Source: Bradyrhizobium sp. SZCCT0231 (lineage in GTDB: Bacteria; Pseudomonadota; Alphaproteobacteria; Rhizobiales; Xanthobacteraceae). From it: a stretch of 64,000 bases of DNA. The first letter of the stretch is position 1. Each line of letters begins with the position of its first letter. The notes under the pieces are model-generated. The model worked only from the letters and a program-made list of their open reading frames with translations, had not been told where the DNA came from and ran no database searches. The position numbers were made by a program, and so were the translations under genes. This document shows, piece after piece, positions 36,603-45,352 of the stretch. The stretch is from positions 124,001 to 188,000 of the forward strand of contig NZ_JAFCKP010000006.1 of NCBI RefSeq assembly GCF_018130245.1, given 5' to 3'.

Positions 36603-36664
36603 GATGCGATCCTGAGGAAATAGTACGACGAGACGGCGCGAAGCTTCGGACGCGGGTCCGAAGC

Positions 36665-37195
36665 TCAGCCGATCTGGATTTTGGTGTCGGAAACGAACTG
36701 GTACGGCGGCACTGCCAGGTTCGAGGGCGCAGGGCCCTGGCGAATGCGGCCGGACGTATCGTACACCGAACCATGGCAGGGGCAGAAGAACCCGTCGTAG
36801 CTGCCTTCATGAGCGATCGGGATGCAGCCGAGATGGGTGCAGATACCGATCACGACCAGCCACTGCTCGTGGCCGGACTTGACCCGGGCTTCGTCGGCCT
36901 GCGGATCGGGCAGGCTCGCCACGCTGACGGCGCGCGCCTCGTCGATCTGCTTCTTGGTGCGGTGGCTGATGTAGATCGGCTTGCCGCGCCAGAACACCTT
37001 GATGTCCTGGCCCTCGGCGATCGGGCTGAGATCGACCTCGATCGGCGCGCCGGCGGCGATCGTCGAGGCATCAGGATTCATTTGGGAGATGAAGGGCCAG
37101 AGCGCAGCCGCGCCCCCTACTGCTGCAGCTGCCCCTGTTGCAACGAATAAGAAATCACGGCGTGTCGGATGGTCCGCCGAAGACGCTGTCGTCAC
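36665..37195 (-). CDS. fbcF: Rieske iron-sulfur subunit of the bc1 complex
   Basis: 176 residues. A twin-arginine leader '[24 protein letters not shown]' (about 9-33) serves as membrane anchor. The 2Fe-2S Rieske motifs are 'CTHLGC' (about 127-132) and 'CPCHGSVYD' (about 146-154). It is the first gene of the fbcFH operon, 62 bp before fbcH, and oxidises ubiquinol in the Q-cycle. Length is normal for bacterial Rieske proteins. Confidence 0.97.
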   Translation of the reverse strand: MTTASSADHPTRRDFLFVATGAAAAVGGAAALWPFISQMNPDASTIAAGAPIEVDLSPIAEGQDIKVFWRGKPIYISHRTKKQIDEARAVSVASLPDPQADEARVKSGHEQWLVVIGICTHLGCIPIAHEGSYDGFFCPCHGSVYDTSGRIRQGPAPSNLAVPPYQFVSDTKIQIG

Positions 37196-37473
37196 GATTC
37201 CAACCCTTTCTTCTTATGCTACCGGTGGAACCGCTCCGAGGGGCGCCCAAGAGGTCCCCGGAAAGGCTGCCGGCGCCCGCGGCCCCCCGCGGCGGCAGAA
37301 CTTGGCTTGTTCACCTCTAAACGGGTGAAACAGCAGTCCAGAATCGTTCTATTGGCACCCTTGCCGGGCGAGCGCAAGCCCGCTAACGGCGTGGGAGCGT
37401 GCCATGCACGAATTCCCGGGCGGGCGATGTTTTATTGAGACATTTCCGGTCCGCCTTGCCCCTGACACCGCCC

Positions 37474-37932
37474 ATGCAGATAGCGCTTTTCCAACCTGAC
37501 ATCGCTCAGAACACCGGCACGATTCTCAGGCTTTGCGCCTGTCTGGACATGCCCGCCCATATCATCGAACCTGCGGGCTTCCCCGTCTCCGACCGCTTGT
37601 TCCGCCGGGCGGGAATGGATTACCTCGACCATGTCAGGCTCACCCGCCATGACTCCTGGACGAAATTCGAGGAGTGGCGCGCAGGCCAGGGCTGCCGGCT
37701 GCTGCTGTTCACCACCAGGGCCGCCACCGACTATCGCGATTTTCGTTACCAGAGCTCGGACATCCTGCTATTCGGGCGCGAGAGCGCCGGCGTCACCGAC
37801 GCGGTGGTCGAGGCCGCCGATGCGCGCCTGGTGATCCCGATCAAGGCGGGGCTGCGGTCGCTCAATGTCGCCATGACGGCGGCGATGGCCGCAGGCGAGG
37901 CGCTGCGGCAGATTCGGAACCCGCAAGTTTGA
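37474..37932 (+). CDS. trmL: tRNA (cytidine/uridine-34-2'-O)-methyltransferase TrmL
   Basis: 152 residues from ATG 37474; the longer frame upstream is not coding-like. SPOUT-family signatures: 'MQIALFQPDIAQNTGTILRLCACLDMPAHIIEP', 'DILLFGRESAGV' and 'LVIPIKAGLRSLNVAMTAAMAAGEAL', forming the trefoil-knotted SAM site. It methylates the wobble nucleotide of tRNA-Leu isoacceptors. It is divergent from fbcF and is likely cotranscribed with queE, which follows after 18 bp, another wobble-tRNA modification gene. Confidence 0.93.
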   Translation: MQIALFQPDIAQNTGTILRLCACLDMPAHIIEPAGFPVSDRLFRRAGMDYLDHVRLTRHDSWTKFEEWRAGQGCRLLLFTTRAATDYRDFRYQSSDILLFGRESAGVTDAVVEAADARLVIPIKAGLRSLNVAMTAAMAAGEALRQIRNPQV

Positions 37933-37950
37933 CAGGTTGAGGAGAGAGAC

Positions 37951-38583
37951 TTGAGTTACGCGGTCAAGGAAATCTTCCTGACCCTGCAAGGCGAAGGCGC
38001 CCATGCCGGGCGCGCGTCCGTGTTCTGCCGTTTTGCCGGCTGCAATCTCTGGAGCGGCCGCGAGGCCGACCGCGGGGATGCGACCTGCAAGTTCTGCGAC
38101 ACGGATTTCGTCGGGACCGACGGCACCCTCGGCGGCCGCTACGGCTCGGCTGCGGAACTCGCCGACACCATCGCCGCGCAATGGCGTGCGAGGGCCGACA
38201 ACCGCTACGTGGTTCTGACCGGCGGCGAGCCGCTGCTCCAGGTCGACGCCGCGCTGATCGACGCGCTGCACGCGAGAGGCTTCGAGATCGGCGTCGAGAC
38301 CAACGGCACGATCGCAGCTCCTGAGGGGCTCGACTGGATCTGCGTCAGCCCCAAGGGCGGCAGCGAGCTGGTCGTGCGGCGCGGCCACGAGCTGAAGCTG
38401 GTCTATCCCCAGGCGTTGGCGATGCCCGAAGCATTTGAGGATCTCGCCTTCGAACGCTTCTCGCTGCAGCCGATGGACGGGCCCGAGGTCATCGAGAACA
38501 CCGCGCGCGCGATCGATTATTGCCTGCACCATCCGCAATGGCGGCTGAGCGTGCAGACCCACAAATCGCTCGGCATCAGATAG
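37951..38583 (+). CDS. queE: 7-carboxy-7-deazaguanine synthase QueE
   Basis: 210 residues from TTG 37951 with 'gaggagagag' upstream. N-terminal '[33 protein letters not shown]' and cluster motif C-X14-C-X2-C ('[25 protein letters not shown]') of the divergent QueE radical-SAM site, then '[22 protein letters not shown]' (GGE motif). It rearranges 6-carboxy-tetrahydropterin in queuosine biosynthesis. Other que genes are not in the window. Confidence 0.93.
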   Translation: MSYAVKEIFLTLQGEGAHAGRASVFCRFAGCNLWSGREADRGDATCKFCDTDFVGTDGTLGGRYGSAAELADTIAAQWRARADNRYVVLTGGEPLLQVDAALIDALHARGFEIGVETNGTIAAPEGLDWICVSPKGGSELVVRRGHELKLVYPQALAMPEAFEDLAFERFSLQPMDGPEVIENTARAIDYCLHHPQWRLSVQTHKSLGIR

Positions 38584-38597
38584 GACACGACCCACGA

Positions 38598-39491
38598 ATG
38601 CAGATGGACGTTACGACAATCGAAGACCGCAAGGCCCGCGCCCGCGCCTGGTTCGAGCGCTTGCGCGACGACATCTGCGCGAGCTTCGAGCGGCTCGAGG
38701 ATGACGCACCGCAAAGCCTCTATCCGGGCGAGGCCGGCCGCTTCAAGCGCACGCCCTGGCAGCGCACCGACCACTCTGGCGCGCCCGGCGGCGGCGGCGT
38801 GATGTCGATGATGCATGGCCGCCTGTTCGAGAAGGTCGGCGTGCACTGCTCGACCGTGCACGGCGAGTTCGCGCCCGAGTTTCGCGCCCAGATCCCCGGC
38901 GCCGCGGAGGATCCAGAATTCTGGGCGTCCGGCATCTCGCTGATCGCGCATATGCGCAATCCGAACGTGCCCGCCGTGCACATGAACACGCGCTTCGTCG
39001 TCACCACAAAGGCCTGGTTCGGCGGCGGCGCCGACCTCACGCCGGTGCTGGAGCGAAGGCGAACGCAGGAGGATGCGGACAGCATCGCCTTCCATGCGGC
39101 GATGAAGGAGGCCTGCAAGCAGCCGAGCGGCGTTGCCGACTACGACAAGTACAAGAAATGGTGCGACGAATATTTCCACCTGCCGCACCGGAAAGAAGCG
39201 CGCGGCATCGGCGGCATCTTCTACGACTGGCACGACAGCGGCGACTGGGATGCCGACCTCGCCTTCACCCAGGACGTCGGCCGCGCCTTCCTGAAGATCT
39301 ATCCCGAGATCGTGCGGCGCAATTTCACGAGCGCCTGGACCGCTGCGGACCGCGAGGAGCAACTGATCCGGCGCGGCCGCTATGTCGAGTTCAACCTGCT
39401 CTACGACCGCGGCACCATCTTCGGGCTCAAGACCGGCGGCAATGTGGACTCCATCCTGTCGTCGCTGCCGCCGGAGGTGAAGTGGCCATGA
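38598..39491 (+). CDS. hemF: Oxygen-dependent coproporphyrinogen III oxidase
   Basis: 297 residues from ATG 38598. Family motifs: '[41 protein letters not shown]', '[26 protein letters not shown]', and '[31 protein letters not shown]' at the C-terminus. It oxidatively decarboxylates coproporphyrinogen III in haem biosynthesis and needs O2, complementing the anaerobic HemN. The stop overlaps the start of the HAD hydrolase gene by four nucleotides (ATGA). Confidence 0.96.
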   Translation: MQMDVTTIEDRKARARAWFERLRDDICASFERLEDDAPQSLYPGEAGRFKRTPWQRTDHSGAPGGGGVMSMMHGRLFEKVGVHCSTVHGEFAPEFRAQIPGAAEDPEFWASGISLIAHMRNPNVPAVHMNTRFVVTTKAWFGGGADLTPVLERRRTQEDADSIAFHAAMKEACKQPSGVADYDKYKKWCDEYFHLPHRKEARGIGGIFYDWHDSGDWDADLAFTQDVGRAFLKIYPEIVRRNFTSAWTAADREEQLIRRGRYVEFNLLYDRGTIFGLKTGGNVDSILSSLPPEVKWP

Positions 39492-40228
39492 GCGCTGTGA
39501 ACCCGCTGCCGCGCGCCATGCTGATCGACATGGACGACACCATCCTGTCGGCCTATGGCCGGCCCGAGATCGCCTGGAACACGATCACGGCCGAATTCGC
39601 CGAAGAGCTCGCCCCGCTGCCGCCGCCGATGGTCGCAACCGCGGTGCTGGCGTTCGCGCGAAACTTCTGGGCCAACGCGGAAGCAGCGTGGCGGATGAAG
39701 CTCGCCGAAGCCCGCCACCTCACGGTGAAGGGCGGGTTCGCCGCGCTCGCGGCCGCCGGTCACCGCGCCCTGCCCGACGACCTCGCCATTCGCCTCGCCG
39801 ACCGCTTCACCGCCTATCGCGAGGAGGAGATGTTCGTCTTCCCCGGCGCGCATGAGGCGATCGACCAGTTCAAGGCGCTCGGCATCAAGCTGGCGCTGGT
39901 CACCAACGGCGCCGCCGACATGCAGCGCGCCAAGGTCGAGCGTTTCGAGCTCGCGCACCGCTTCCACCACATCCAGATCGAGGGCGAGCACGGTTTCGGC
40001 AAGCCCGAGGAGCGCGCCTATCTGCACGCGATGGAGGCGCTCGGCGTCACCGCTGGGGATACCTGGATGATCGGCGACAATCTGGAATGGGAGGTCGTGA
40101 CGCCCCAGCGCCTCGGCATCTATTCGATCTGGATGGACGTGCACGGCGAGGGCCTGCCCGAAGGCTCGACGGTCAGGCCCGACCGCATCATCCGCTCGCT
40201 CGGCGAGCTGCTGCCTGACCAGACTTGA
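39488..40228 (+). CDS. HAD-superfamily hydrolase
   Basis: 246 residues from ATG 39488, overlapping the hemF stop (ATGA). Motif I '[10 protein letters not shown]', motif II '[10 protein letters not shown]', motif III/IV '[35 protein letters not shown]'. The cap is helical (type I). It is a phosphatase-like enzyme; substrate unknown. Translational coupling to hemF suggests a metabolically related role, for example dephosphorylation near the tetrapyrrole or sugar pool, but that is not supported by motifs. Confidence 0.9.
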   Translation: MSAVNPLPRAMLIDMDDTILSAYGRPEIAWNTITAEFAEELAPLPPPMVATAVLAFARNFWANAEAAWRMKLAEARHLTVKGGFAALAAAGHRALPDDLAIRLADRFTAYREEEMFVFPGAHEAIDQFKALGIKLALVTNGAADMQRAKVERFELAHRFHHIQIEGEHGFGKPEERAYLHAMEALGVTAGDTWMIGDNLEWEVVTPQRLGIYSIWMDVHGEGLPEGSTVRPDRIIRSLGELLPDQT

Positions 40229-40733
40229 CCAGGCACAAAACAAAATATCGAAAAACAACCCCATGCACAGTAGGGCGCCGCTGCAAAATCAAAGGCTTAC
40301 GGATTTTACGAATTTCCTTTGACCCGTCGGGCAAAACAGGGGCATAATGGCATGGTCGGGATGCGTGCGACGGAGATATTTTCCGCGTGAGCCGTCCCCG
40401 GGCGTTCGAGCCGTTCGCGTAGACTGGCGCGGACCATCGTTCCTCGCCGTTTTCCCCCATGGCTATCGCATATGACTCGTTGCGGCGGCCTGCGCGCACG
40501 CCTCGTCCTTCGAGACGGCGCTTACGCGCCTCCTCAGGATGAGGCTAAGCGGCGTCAGTGCTTGTTGAAACTGCTGCCGCGCACTCCGTCCTCATCCTGA
40601 GGAGCCCGCCTGAAGCGGGCGTCTCGAAGGATGGCCACAGGGAAAAGCTCTCAAATGCGATAGCCCTGCGTTTTCCCCGTGTCATGACCGCCTGCTAGCC
40701 TCCCCCGCGTCGATCAACCCGAAAGGACAATTT
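40229..40733. other. Intergenic region with the left copy of the 197-bp repeat
   Basis: 505 bp without a gene. It contains a 'gacccgtcgggcaaaacagg' stretch near 40321-40340, the inverted-repeat copy at 40464-40660, and a short promoter-length segment before the DUF2158 gene. Confidence 0.75.
40464..40660 (+). repeat. 197-bp intergenic repeat, left copy
   Basis: About 90% identical, in opposite orientation, to 44664-44860. It has internal dyads such as 'ctcatcctgaggag' and 'gcccgcctgaagcgggc'. It carries no gene. Confidence 0.85.
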
Positions 40734-40934
40734 ATGGATTTGAAAGCCGGCGATGTCGTGATGCTGAAATCCGGCGGCCAGCCGCTGACGGTTGCAGAGG
40801 TGAAGGAGAACGAGGTGCTGTGCCTGTGGATGGGCATGGAAGGCGATCTCTTCCGCGAGACGCTGCCGCTCGCCGTGCTCGTGCAGGTCGAGGAAGAGGA
40901 GGAAGAGGACGACGAGGATGAGGACGAGGAGTAG
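40734..40934 (+). CDS. YodC-like DUF2158 protein with acidic tail
   Basis: 66 residues from ATG 40734, with 'gaaagga' upstream. 'MDLKAGDVVMLKSGGQPLTVAEVKENEVLCLWMGMEGDLFRETLPLAVL' is the DUF2158/YodC fold (small SH3-like domain, KSGG and LTV motifs). The last ~15 residues are a run of Glu and Asp ('QVEEEEEEDDEDEDEE'), longer and more acidic than usual. Function unknown. It is the first gene right of the left repeat. Confidence 0.85.
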   Translation: MDLKAGDVVMLKSGGQPLTVAEVKENEVLCLWMGMEGDLFRETLPLAVLVQVEEEEEEDDEDEDEE

Positions 40935-41041
40935 GCGCATCCTCGCCCGGCCGGAGCTTTCCGCTCCGGTGCTCCCGATGTCCGCTTCTGCCAATGGCGG
41001 ACATCGCTGGATGTCGTACAGCGGCCAAGAGGGGCAGCGTC

Positions 41042-42019
41042 TCAATTAACTTCAATTCCTGCAGAGCGGATCACGCGGGCGTACTTCTCAGTCTCTTGAG
41101 CGATGAACTCGGAGAATTGTGTCGATGAACCGAGGATGCTCGTTCCCCCGAGCTCTGCAATCCTGGTCTTCATGCGGGGGTTCTCGAGCGCGGCGTTAAC
41201 TTCCCGGTTGAGCCTTTCGACAATGTCTGTCGGGGTCATTCTTGGAGCACCTATGCCGAACCACGAACCGGCCTCGTAGCCAGGGACAGTCTCGGCGGCA
41301 CTCGGCACGTCGGGCAGACTCGCAGACCTGTTCGAAGTTGTCACCGCAATCGGGATGAGCTCGCCTCGCCTGATGTGCGCAATCGACGAGGGCATGGGAT
41401 CGAACATTGCGTCAATGCTTCCGGCCAAGAGAGCGGCGAGCGCGGGCGTTGAACCGAGATACGGCACCAGTTCAACATCGATGCCGGTCATCGTCTTGAA
41501 CAGCTCGATGCCGATGTGCTGAGGCGTACCCCTCCCCGCGAATCCGATCTTGAGCTTGCCCGGGTTGGCCTTGGCGTGGGCGATAAATTCCGTGACCGTC
41601 CGGACTGGAACGGAGGGATGCACCTCGATCACCAGCGGGACCCGATACAAGAACGCAACGGGCGCGATATCACGGGCGAAATCGAAGTCGAGCCCTTTGA
41701 AAAGGGTCGTGTTGATGGTGTTCACCGGTCCACAAATGAGGAGCGTGTGACCATCAGGGTCCGACTTGACCACCGATCTCGTCGCCACATTCCCGCTCTG
41801 CCCCGGCTGGTTTTCGATGATGAATTCCTGACCGAGTCTCTCGGAAAGCCAAGGGGCGATCAAGCGACCGGCGATGTCGACCGGTCCCCCGGCGGGAAAT
41901 CCGACGACAAGCCGTACGCTTCGCGCCGGATAGCCTTCGGCCAAAGCGATCTGCGGCAGAAAAGATGTCCCTATCGTCGCCAACGCGGCGTTCACAAGAT
42001 CGCGCCTCCGCAGTTGCAT
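41042..42019 (-). CDS. Tripartite tricarboxylate-type substrate-binding protein (Bug/TctC)
   Basis: 325 residues with an N-terminal 'MQLRRRDLVNAALATIGTSFLPQIALA' leader, a twin-Arg-like export signal. The mature part is a TctC/Bug fold: 'VRLVVGFPAGGPVDIAGRLIAPWLSERLGQEFIIENQPGQSGNVATRSVVKSDPDGHTLLI' and 'GTPQHIGIELFKTMTGIDVELVPYLGSTPALAALLAGSIDAMF'. The ligand is probably a carboxylic acid, but Bug specificities vary. No TctA/TctB membrane subunit is present, so it is an orphan receptor. Divergent LysR gene at 42115 is the likely regulator. Confidence 0.93.
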   Translation of the reverse strand: MQLRRRDLVNAALATIGTSFLPQIALAEGYPARSVRLVVGFPAGGPVDIAGRLIAPWLSERLGQEFIIENQPGQSGNVATRSVVKSDPDGHTLLICGPVNTINTTLFKGLDFDFARDIAPVAFLYRVPLVIEVHPSVPVRTVTEFIAHAKANPGKLKIGFAGRGTPQHIGIELFKTMTGIDVELVPYLGSTPALAALLAGSIDAMFDPMPSSIAHIRRGELIPIAVTTSNRSASLPDVPSAAETVPGYEAGSWFGIGAPRMTPTDIVERLNREVNAALENPRMKTRIAELGGTSILGSSTQFSEFIAQETEKYARVIRSAGIEVN

Positions 42020-42114
42020 GTCGCTCTCCTTGCTTGGCGACGGAACGACTAACGTTTGGACCCGTATTCCGCTATGATATGCTTGGATCGATCTTGATAC
42101 TTTCAGGGTATGCT

Positions 42115-43014
42115 GTGGACCTACGCCGCCTTAGATATTTCGTTGCGGTTGCCGAGGAAGGACATATCACCCGCGCAGCGGAGCGCCTTGATATGCAGCA
42201 GCCGCCTCTCAGCCGACAAATCAGCCTGATGGAACGAGATCTGGGCATTCAGCTCTTCCGTCGCACGCCTCGCGGCGTCGAAATGACCGTCGCGGGTCAA
42301 GCCCTGTTAAGCGAAGCCAAGGCGGTCCTTGCACAGTTCGATCGTGCGATCGATGCGACCCGGCGTGCAGCACGCGGAGAACAGGGCACTCTGTGTATCG
42401 GAATTGCGCCAACAGCGCCGTTTAACCCGTTCGTTCCAGACTCGATCCGATGCTTCAGGGAAGCCAATCCGCTGGTTTCGCTCGTGTTGCATGAGGGGCT
42501 CAGCAATGACATCGTTGCGCAATTCAACAACGACCAGATGGACGTTGCCTTCGTGCGCGCGTCCCAGATCCACGCAGACGGGGTCATCGTCGCCCCTCTT
42601 CAAGAGGAGCCCTTGGTCGCCGCCCTGCCAAGCCATCATCGCGCGGCAAGAACCAAGTCCAAGGCAGCTTCCCTGAAGAGCTTTGCAAACGATCCGTTCA
42701 TCATGATCGGCCCGGCCGGGACCGGTTTGCACGACGAGACAATCGCAGCTTGCCATAGGGCTGCATTTACACCTCGTCTTGGCCAGCCGGCCCCCAGAAT
42801 CACATCGGCACTCGGCTTGGTGGCGGCTGGACTGGGCATCGCCCTGGTGCCTTCAACGATGCAGAGTGCGCGCATGAAAGGGGTCACTTATCTTCCTCTT
42901 GCAGATGCCTCAGCAAAGGCTTTTCTTGGCTTGGCCTGGCGGCGAGACGATCCGTCGCCGGTGCTCAAGAAGTTCTTGAGCCTGGTTCGGGCGATGGCAA
43001 AGAATAAGGCCTAG
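42115..43014 (+). CDS. LysR-family regulator
   Basis: 299 residues from GTG 42115 ('VDLRRLRYFVAVAEEGHITRAAERLDMQQPPLSRQISLMERDLGIQLFRRT'); an in-frame ATG at 42079 would add 12 residues, but the alignment begins at 'DLRRLRYF' and 'aggg' is well spaced for the GTG. The effector domain has the usual alpha/beta layout, with the closest motif style to CbnR/BenM-type regulators ('GTLCIGIAPTAPFNPFVPDSIRCFREANPLVSL'). It is divergent from the orphan binding-protein gene across 95 bp. Confidence 0.9.
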   Translation: MDLRRLRYFVAVAEEGHITRAAERLDMQQPPLSRQISLMERDLGIQLFRRTPRGVEMTVAGQALLSEAKAVLAQFDRAIDATRRAARGEQGTLCIGIAPTAPFNPFVPDSIRCFREANPLVSLVLHEGLSNDIVAQFNNDQMDVAFVRASQIHADGVIVAPLQEEPLVAALPSHHRAARTKSKAASLKSFANDPFIMIGPAGTGLHDETIAACHRAAFTPRLGQPAPRITSALGLVAAGLGIALVPSTMQSARMKGVTYLPLADASAKAFLGLAWRRDDPSPVLKKFLSLVRAMAKNKA

Positions 43015-43221
43015 CGCGCCCTGGCTGCAGCAAGCTTAGCCGTACCATCTTGGTACCTGGCGCCTGCTCTGATCCGCAGGCAGGAGCCACGAAGGCCCGC
43101 ATGTCGGCGGCGCGATGTTTGGGTTCCGTCTCAGGCCTCTCGGCTCCGGGCATCCCCGAGACCGTATCGCCGTCAATATCCTGGTGCTAGATTTCCTGCT
43201 CCTACCGGACAGGAGGACAGC

Positions 43222-43437
43222 ATGCCTGATAGCGTCTACAAGGTCATTGAACTGGTCGGTACCAGCAGCGACTCATGGGAAAAGGCGGCCGCCAACGCGG
43301 TCGAGCAAGCTGCAAAATCTCTCCGGGATCTTCGCGTTGCAGAGGTCGTCAAGCTCGATATGCAGCTGGATGACAAGGGAAAGGTCGAGGCCTATCGCGC
43401 CAAGCTCAACGTGTCGTTCAAGTTCGAGGGCTCCTGA
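43222..43437 (+). CDS. Dodecin-family flavin-binding protein
   Basis: 71 residues from ATG 43222, with 'caggagga' upstream. The sequence 'VYKVIELVGTSSDSWEKAAANAVEQAAKSLRDLRVAEVVKLDMQLDDKGKVEAYRAKLNVSFKFEG' is a full dodecin, with the flavin-stacking Trp at position 19. Dodecins form dodecameric shells that bind riboflavin, FMN or CoA and are thought to protect cells from free flavins. It is a single gene followed by a GC-rich hairpin. Confidence 0.93.
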   Translation: MPDSVYKVIELVGTSSDSWEKAAANAVEQAAKSLRDLRVAEVVKLDMQLDDKGKVEAYRAKLNVSFKFEGS

Positions 43438-43449
43438 GCCTCGGCACCT

Positions 43450-43469
43450 CGCCCCCACTTGTGGGGGCG
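43450..43469 (+). terminator. Hairpin after dodecin gene
   Basis: CGCCCCCAC-TT-GTGGGGGCG, a 9-bp perfect stem 13 bp after the dodecin stop. There is no T-run, so it may act as a transcript 3' stabiliser or a weak terminator. Confidence 0.5.
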
Positions 43470-43600
43470 GGGATCTCTCATTGAGAAAGGCGCGTAAGTG
43501 CTGCGCCTAACCGGGCGCTGGACCCTCTCGGAAGTAGGCCCTAGTCCGACTAACCCCGATATGCTTTGATGCGTGGAGGCGTGTTGCGCGTGGTAGCCCC

Positions 43601-43912
43601 ATGTACATGGTCATTCGCAAGTACACCAAGGTTCGTTCGGTAGCGGACGCCGCTCGCCGCGCCAAGAGCGGCGTCGGTGAGATCCTGAGGCAATCGCACG
43701 GATTCAGATCTTACTATGTGCTGGATGCGGGCGACGGTGTTGGTATCGCCGTGATGATATTTGACGACCGCGAAAGCGCCAATGCAGCGAACGCCAAGAT
43801 ACTGGCGTTTGTTCAGGCCAGTCTTCATGACCTCGATCTTGGAGTTCCCGAAATCACCACCGGCGAGGTTTTGGTGAACATAGAGCCTAACGGGTCCTCG
43901 GGCATAGAGTAG
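43601..43912 (+). CDS. Hypothetical small dimeric-barrel-like protein
   Basis: 103 residues from ATG 43601 or 43607. The order of strands and helices ('MVIRKYTKVRSVADAARRAKSGVGEILRQSHGFRSYYVLDAGDGVGIAVMIFDDRESANAANAKILAFV') looks like the ferredoxin-like fold of ABM/dimeric alpha-beta barrel proteins, but no catalytic residue is evident. Codon use is plausible. No partner is adjacent. Confidence 0.65.
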   Translation: MYMVIRKYTKVRSVADAARRAKSGVGEILRQSHGFRSYYVLDAGDGVGIAVMIFDDRESANAANAKILAFVQASLHDLDLGVPEITTGEVLVNIEPNGSSGIE

Positions 43913-44059
43913 CGGAAAGCGCTGCCAGCTGCATGGGGTGCCGCCTGCTGCCGATGCAATCAACCTGGTCCGCGTCTTTGCAGCGATCGGGCCCTGGACA
44001 TCTGCAGGTCGTTGGCCAGGGAAATGCGACTGCGCGACTTTTCGAGGAGTAGCAACAAT

Positions 44060-44248
44060 ATGAAGCAACACACCTCCGAAACATCTTCCACCGCGGCGGC
44101 CGGCTGGACACCGCTCGTGCTCATGGGCACCGCGATGCCGCCAAGAGATCCCGATGACGACGAAGAGGACGAGGACGAAGACGACGACGAGGAGGAGGAA
44201 GATGACGCTGACGAACCGGCGGTCGTGCGCGAGCCGGACGAAGACTAG
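44060..44248 (+). CDS. Highly acidic small protein, copy A
   Basis: 62 residues from ATG 44060, preceded by 'cgaggagtagcaacaat'. The N-terminal 25 residues are neutral ('MKQHTSETSSTAAAGWTPLV'); from 'MPPRDPDDDEE' at 26-36 the protein is almost entirely Asp/Glu, ending in 'DEPAVVREPDED'. It shares these two blocks and part of the leader with copy B at 45353-45532. No family is recognised; a polyanionic disordered protein is implied. Confidence 0.75.
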   Translation: MKQHTSETSSTAAAGWTPLVLMGTAMPPRDPDDDEEDEDEDDDEEEEDDADEPAVVREPDED

Positions 44249-44287
44249 ACTGGCGCGTGCTCGGCAGTCCGCGATATATTATCTCCC

Positions 44288-44617
44288 ATGGGCTGGGATG
44301 CGAAAGACATAGCGCTCCTCAACAGGCTCTGGTCCGAAGGACAGAGCGCGGCACAGATAGCGCGCCGTCTCGGGTGCAGTCGTAACGCGGTCTGCGGCCT
44401 GCTGACCCGTCAGGGCCTGAAGCGTGGCCACAAGCCGCCCACGGCAAGACCCAAGATAAGGTCGGCCCCGAAGCTGAGGCCGACGTCGTCGGCAGACTGC
44501 GCCCGTCCAGTCGCACAGAAGGTGCCGCGAAACTCGGCGGAGAGGCAGCAGCCCAAGGAATTCAGCAAGCAGCAGCTTTACGCCATTCTGGCTGAGGCGG
44601 TCAGAAACACCGGCTAA
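44288..44617 (+). CDS. Short GcrA-like DNA-binding protein
   Basis: 109 residues from ATG 44288. The first ~45 residues 'MGWDAKDIALLNRLWSEGQSAAQIARRLGCSRNAVCGLLTRQGLKRG' match the DNA-binding domain of GcrA ('W..ER...L..LW.EGLSA.QIA..LG..TRNAVIGK.HRLGL'), the alphaproteobacterial cell-cycle factor that binds CcrM-methylated GANTC promoters. The remainder is a basic, Pro/Arg/Lys-rich tail rather than the sigma70-interacting C-terminus of full GcrA (about 170 residues). It may be a paralogue or partial mimic. It sits between two acidic-protein genes, 40 bp after copy A. Confidence 0.8.
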   Translation: MGWDAKDIALLNRLWSEGQSAAQIARRLGCSRNAVCGLLTRQGLKRGHKPPTARPKIRSAPKLRPTSSADCARPVAQKVPRNSAERQQPKEFSKQQLYAILAEAVRNTG

Positions 44618-44944
44618 GAGTTCGCCACCAACGTCGCGGCGCTCCCGTCAATGCCGAGGGCAATCGCATTTGAGAGCTTTTCCCTGCGGCCATTCTTCGA
44701 GACGCCCGCTTGAGGCGGGCTCCTCAGGATGAGGACGGAGCGCACGGCTGCAGTTTCAACGGGCACTGAAGCTAATTAGCCTCATCCTGAGGAGGCGCGT
44801 AAGCGCCGTCGCGAAGGACGAGGCGTGCGCGCAGGCCGCCGCCGCGAGTCATATGCGATAGTCCTGCGTCACTGCCCGGCCCAGCTCGACGGGCTCGGCT
44901 ATCGGGCAACGCCCAAGACATTCGTACAAGGAATTCGTTTCAAC
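44618..44944. other. Intergenic region with the right copy of the 197-bp repeat
   Basis: 327 bp, mostly the repeat copy at 44664-44860. No other gene, promoter or hairpin is convincing. Confidence 0.75.
44664..44860 (-). repeat. 197-bp intergenic repeat, right copy
   Basis: Inverted relative to 40464-40660 with about 90% identity by eye, including 'tcgcatttgagagcttttcc' at one end and 'gagtcatatgcgata' at the other. Confidence 0.85.
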
Positions 44945-45172
44945 TCAGATGGCAGCTCCGGCCAGCAAGAAGGCGCCGCCAAGCGCGACCATCACGAGTC
45001 CCGGCCAGTTCGATTTGATGCCGAAGCCGCTACCTGGCCTTTCAGGTTCCAGCGTATCGCGCCCGGAGCGAAGCCACCTTCCACCGCTGAACCGGCCTCG
45101 CCAGATGGGCTGAAACGCCATTTGGAGCACGCCGCCGAAAACAAGGAGCACACCAAGCCATATGAGAGTCAT
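44945..45172 (-). CDS. Small two-helix membrane protein
   Basis: 75 residues. TM1 about 2-19 ('LIWLGVLLVFGGVLQMAF'), an Arg/Gly-rich central loop ('RGRFSGGRWLRSGRDTLEPERPGSGFG'), then TM2 about 57-75 ('WPGLVMVALGGAFLLAGAA'). The pattern of two helices around a basic cytoplasmic loop supports a real small protein; no family is recognised. It is transcribed away from the acidic copy B gene, same strand. Confidence 0.65.
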   Translation of the reverse strand: MTLIWLGVLLVFGGVLQMAFQPIWRGRFSGGRWLRSGRDTLEPERPGSGFGIKSNWPGLVMVALGGAFLLAGAAI

Positions 45173-45352
45173 GCTCGCCTCCTCTACCCGCGAACGCCGA
45201 TAGGTTGCTGCGCCGGGAACCGTCGCGCATTCAGCGTCTGCCCGCCACTCTCGGAATCAGACCGACCTTGAAAGCCGCCGGACGCACCAACGCGCCCACG
45301 TAGGCCGGGAGACCGCACTCACCGAAGCTCAGGCCACGTCTGAGCGTCCTGC

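Noticed and set aside
37340-37350. AGAA-TCG-TTCT dyad in the fbcF/trmL intergenic region as an Irr (ICE) site
   Set aside because: Only four matching bases per arm; the flanking bases do not extend the iron-control element consensus, so it is likely chance.
40464-44860. Inverted repeats as terminal repeats of a transposon
   Set aside because: No transposase, no integrase and no target-site duplication were visible; the copies look like the dispersed intergenic repeats common in this kind of genome.
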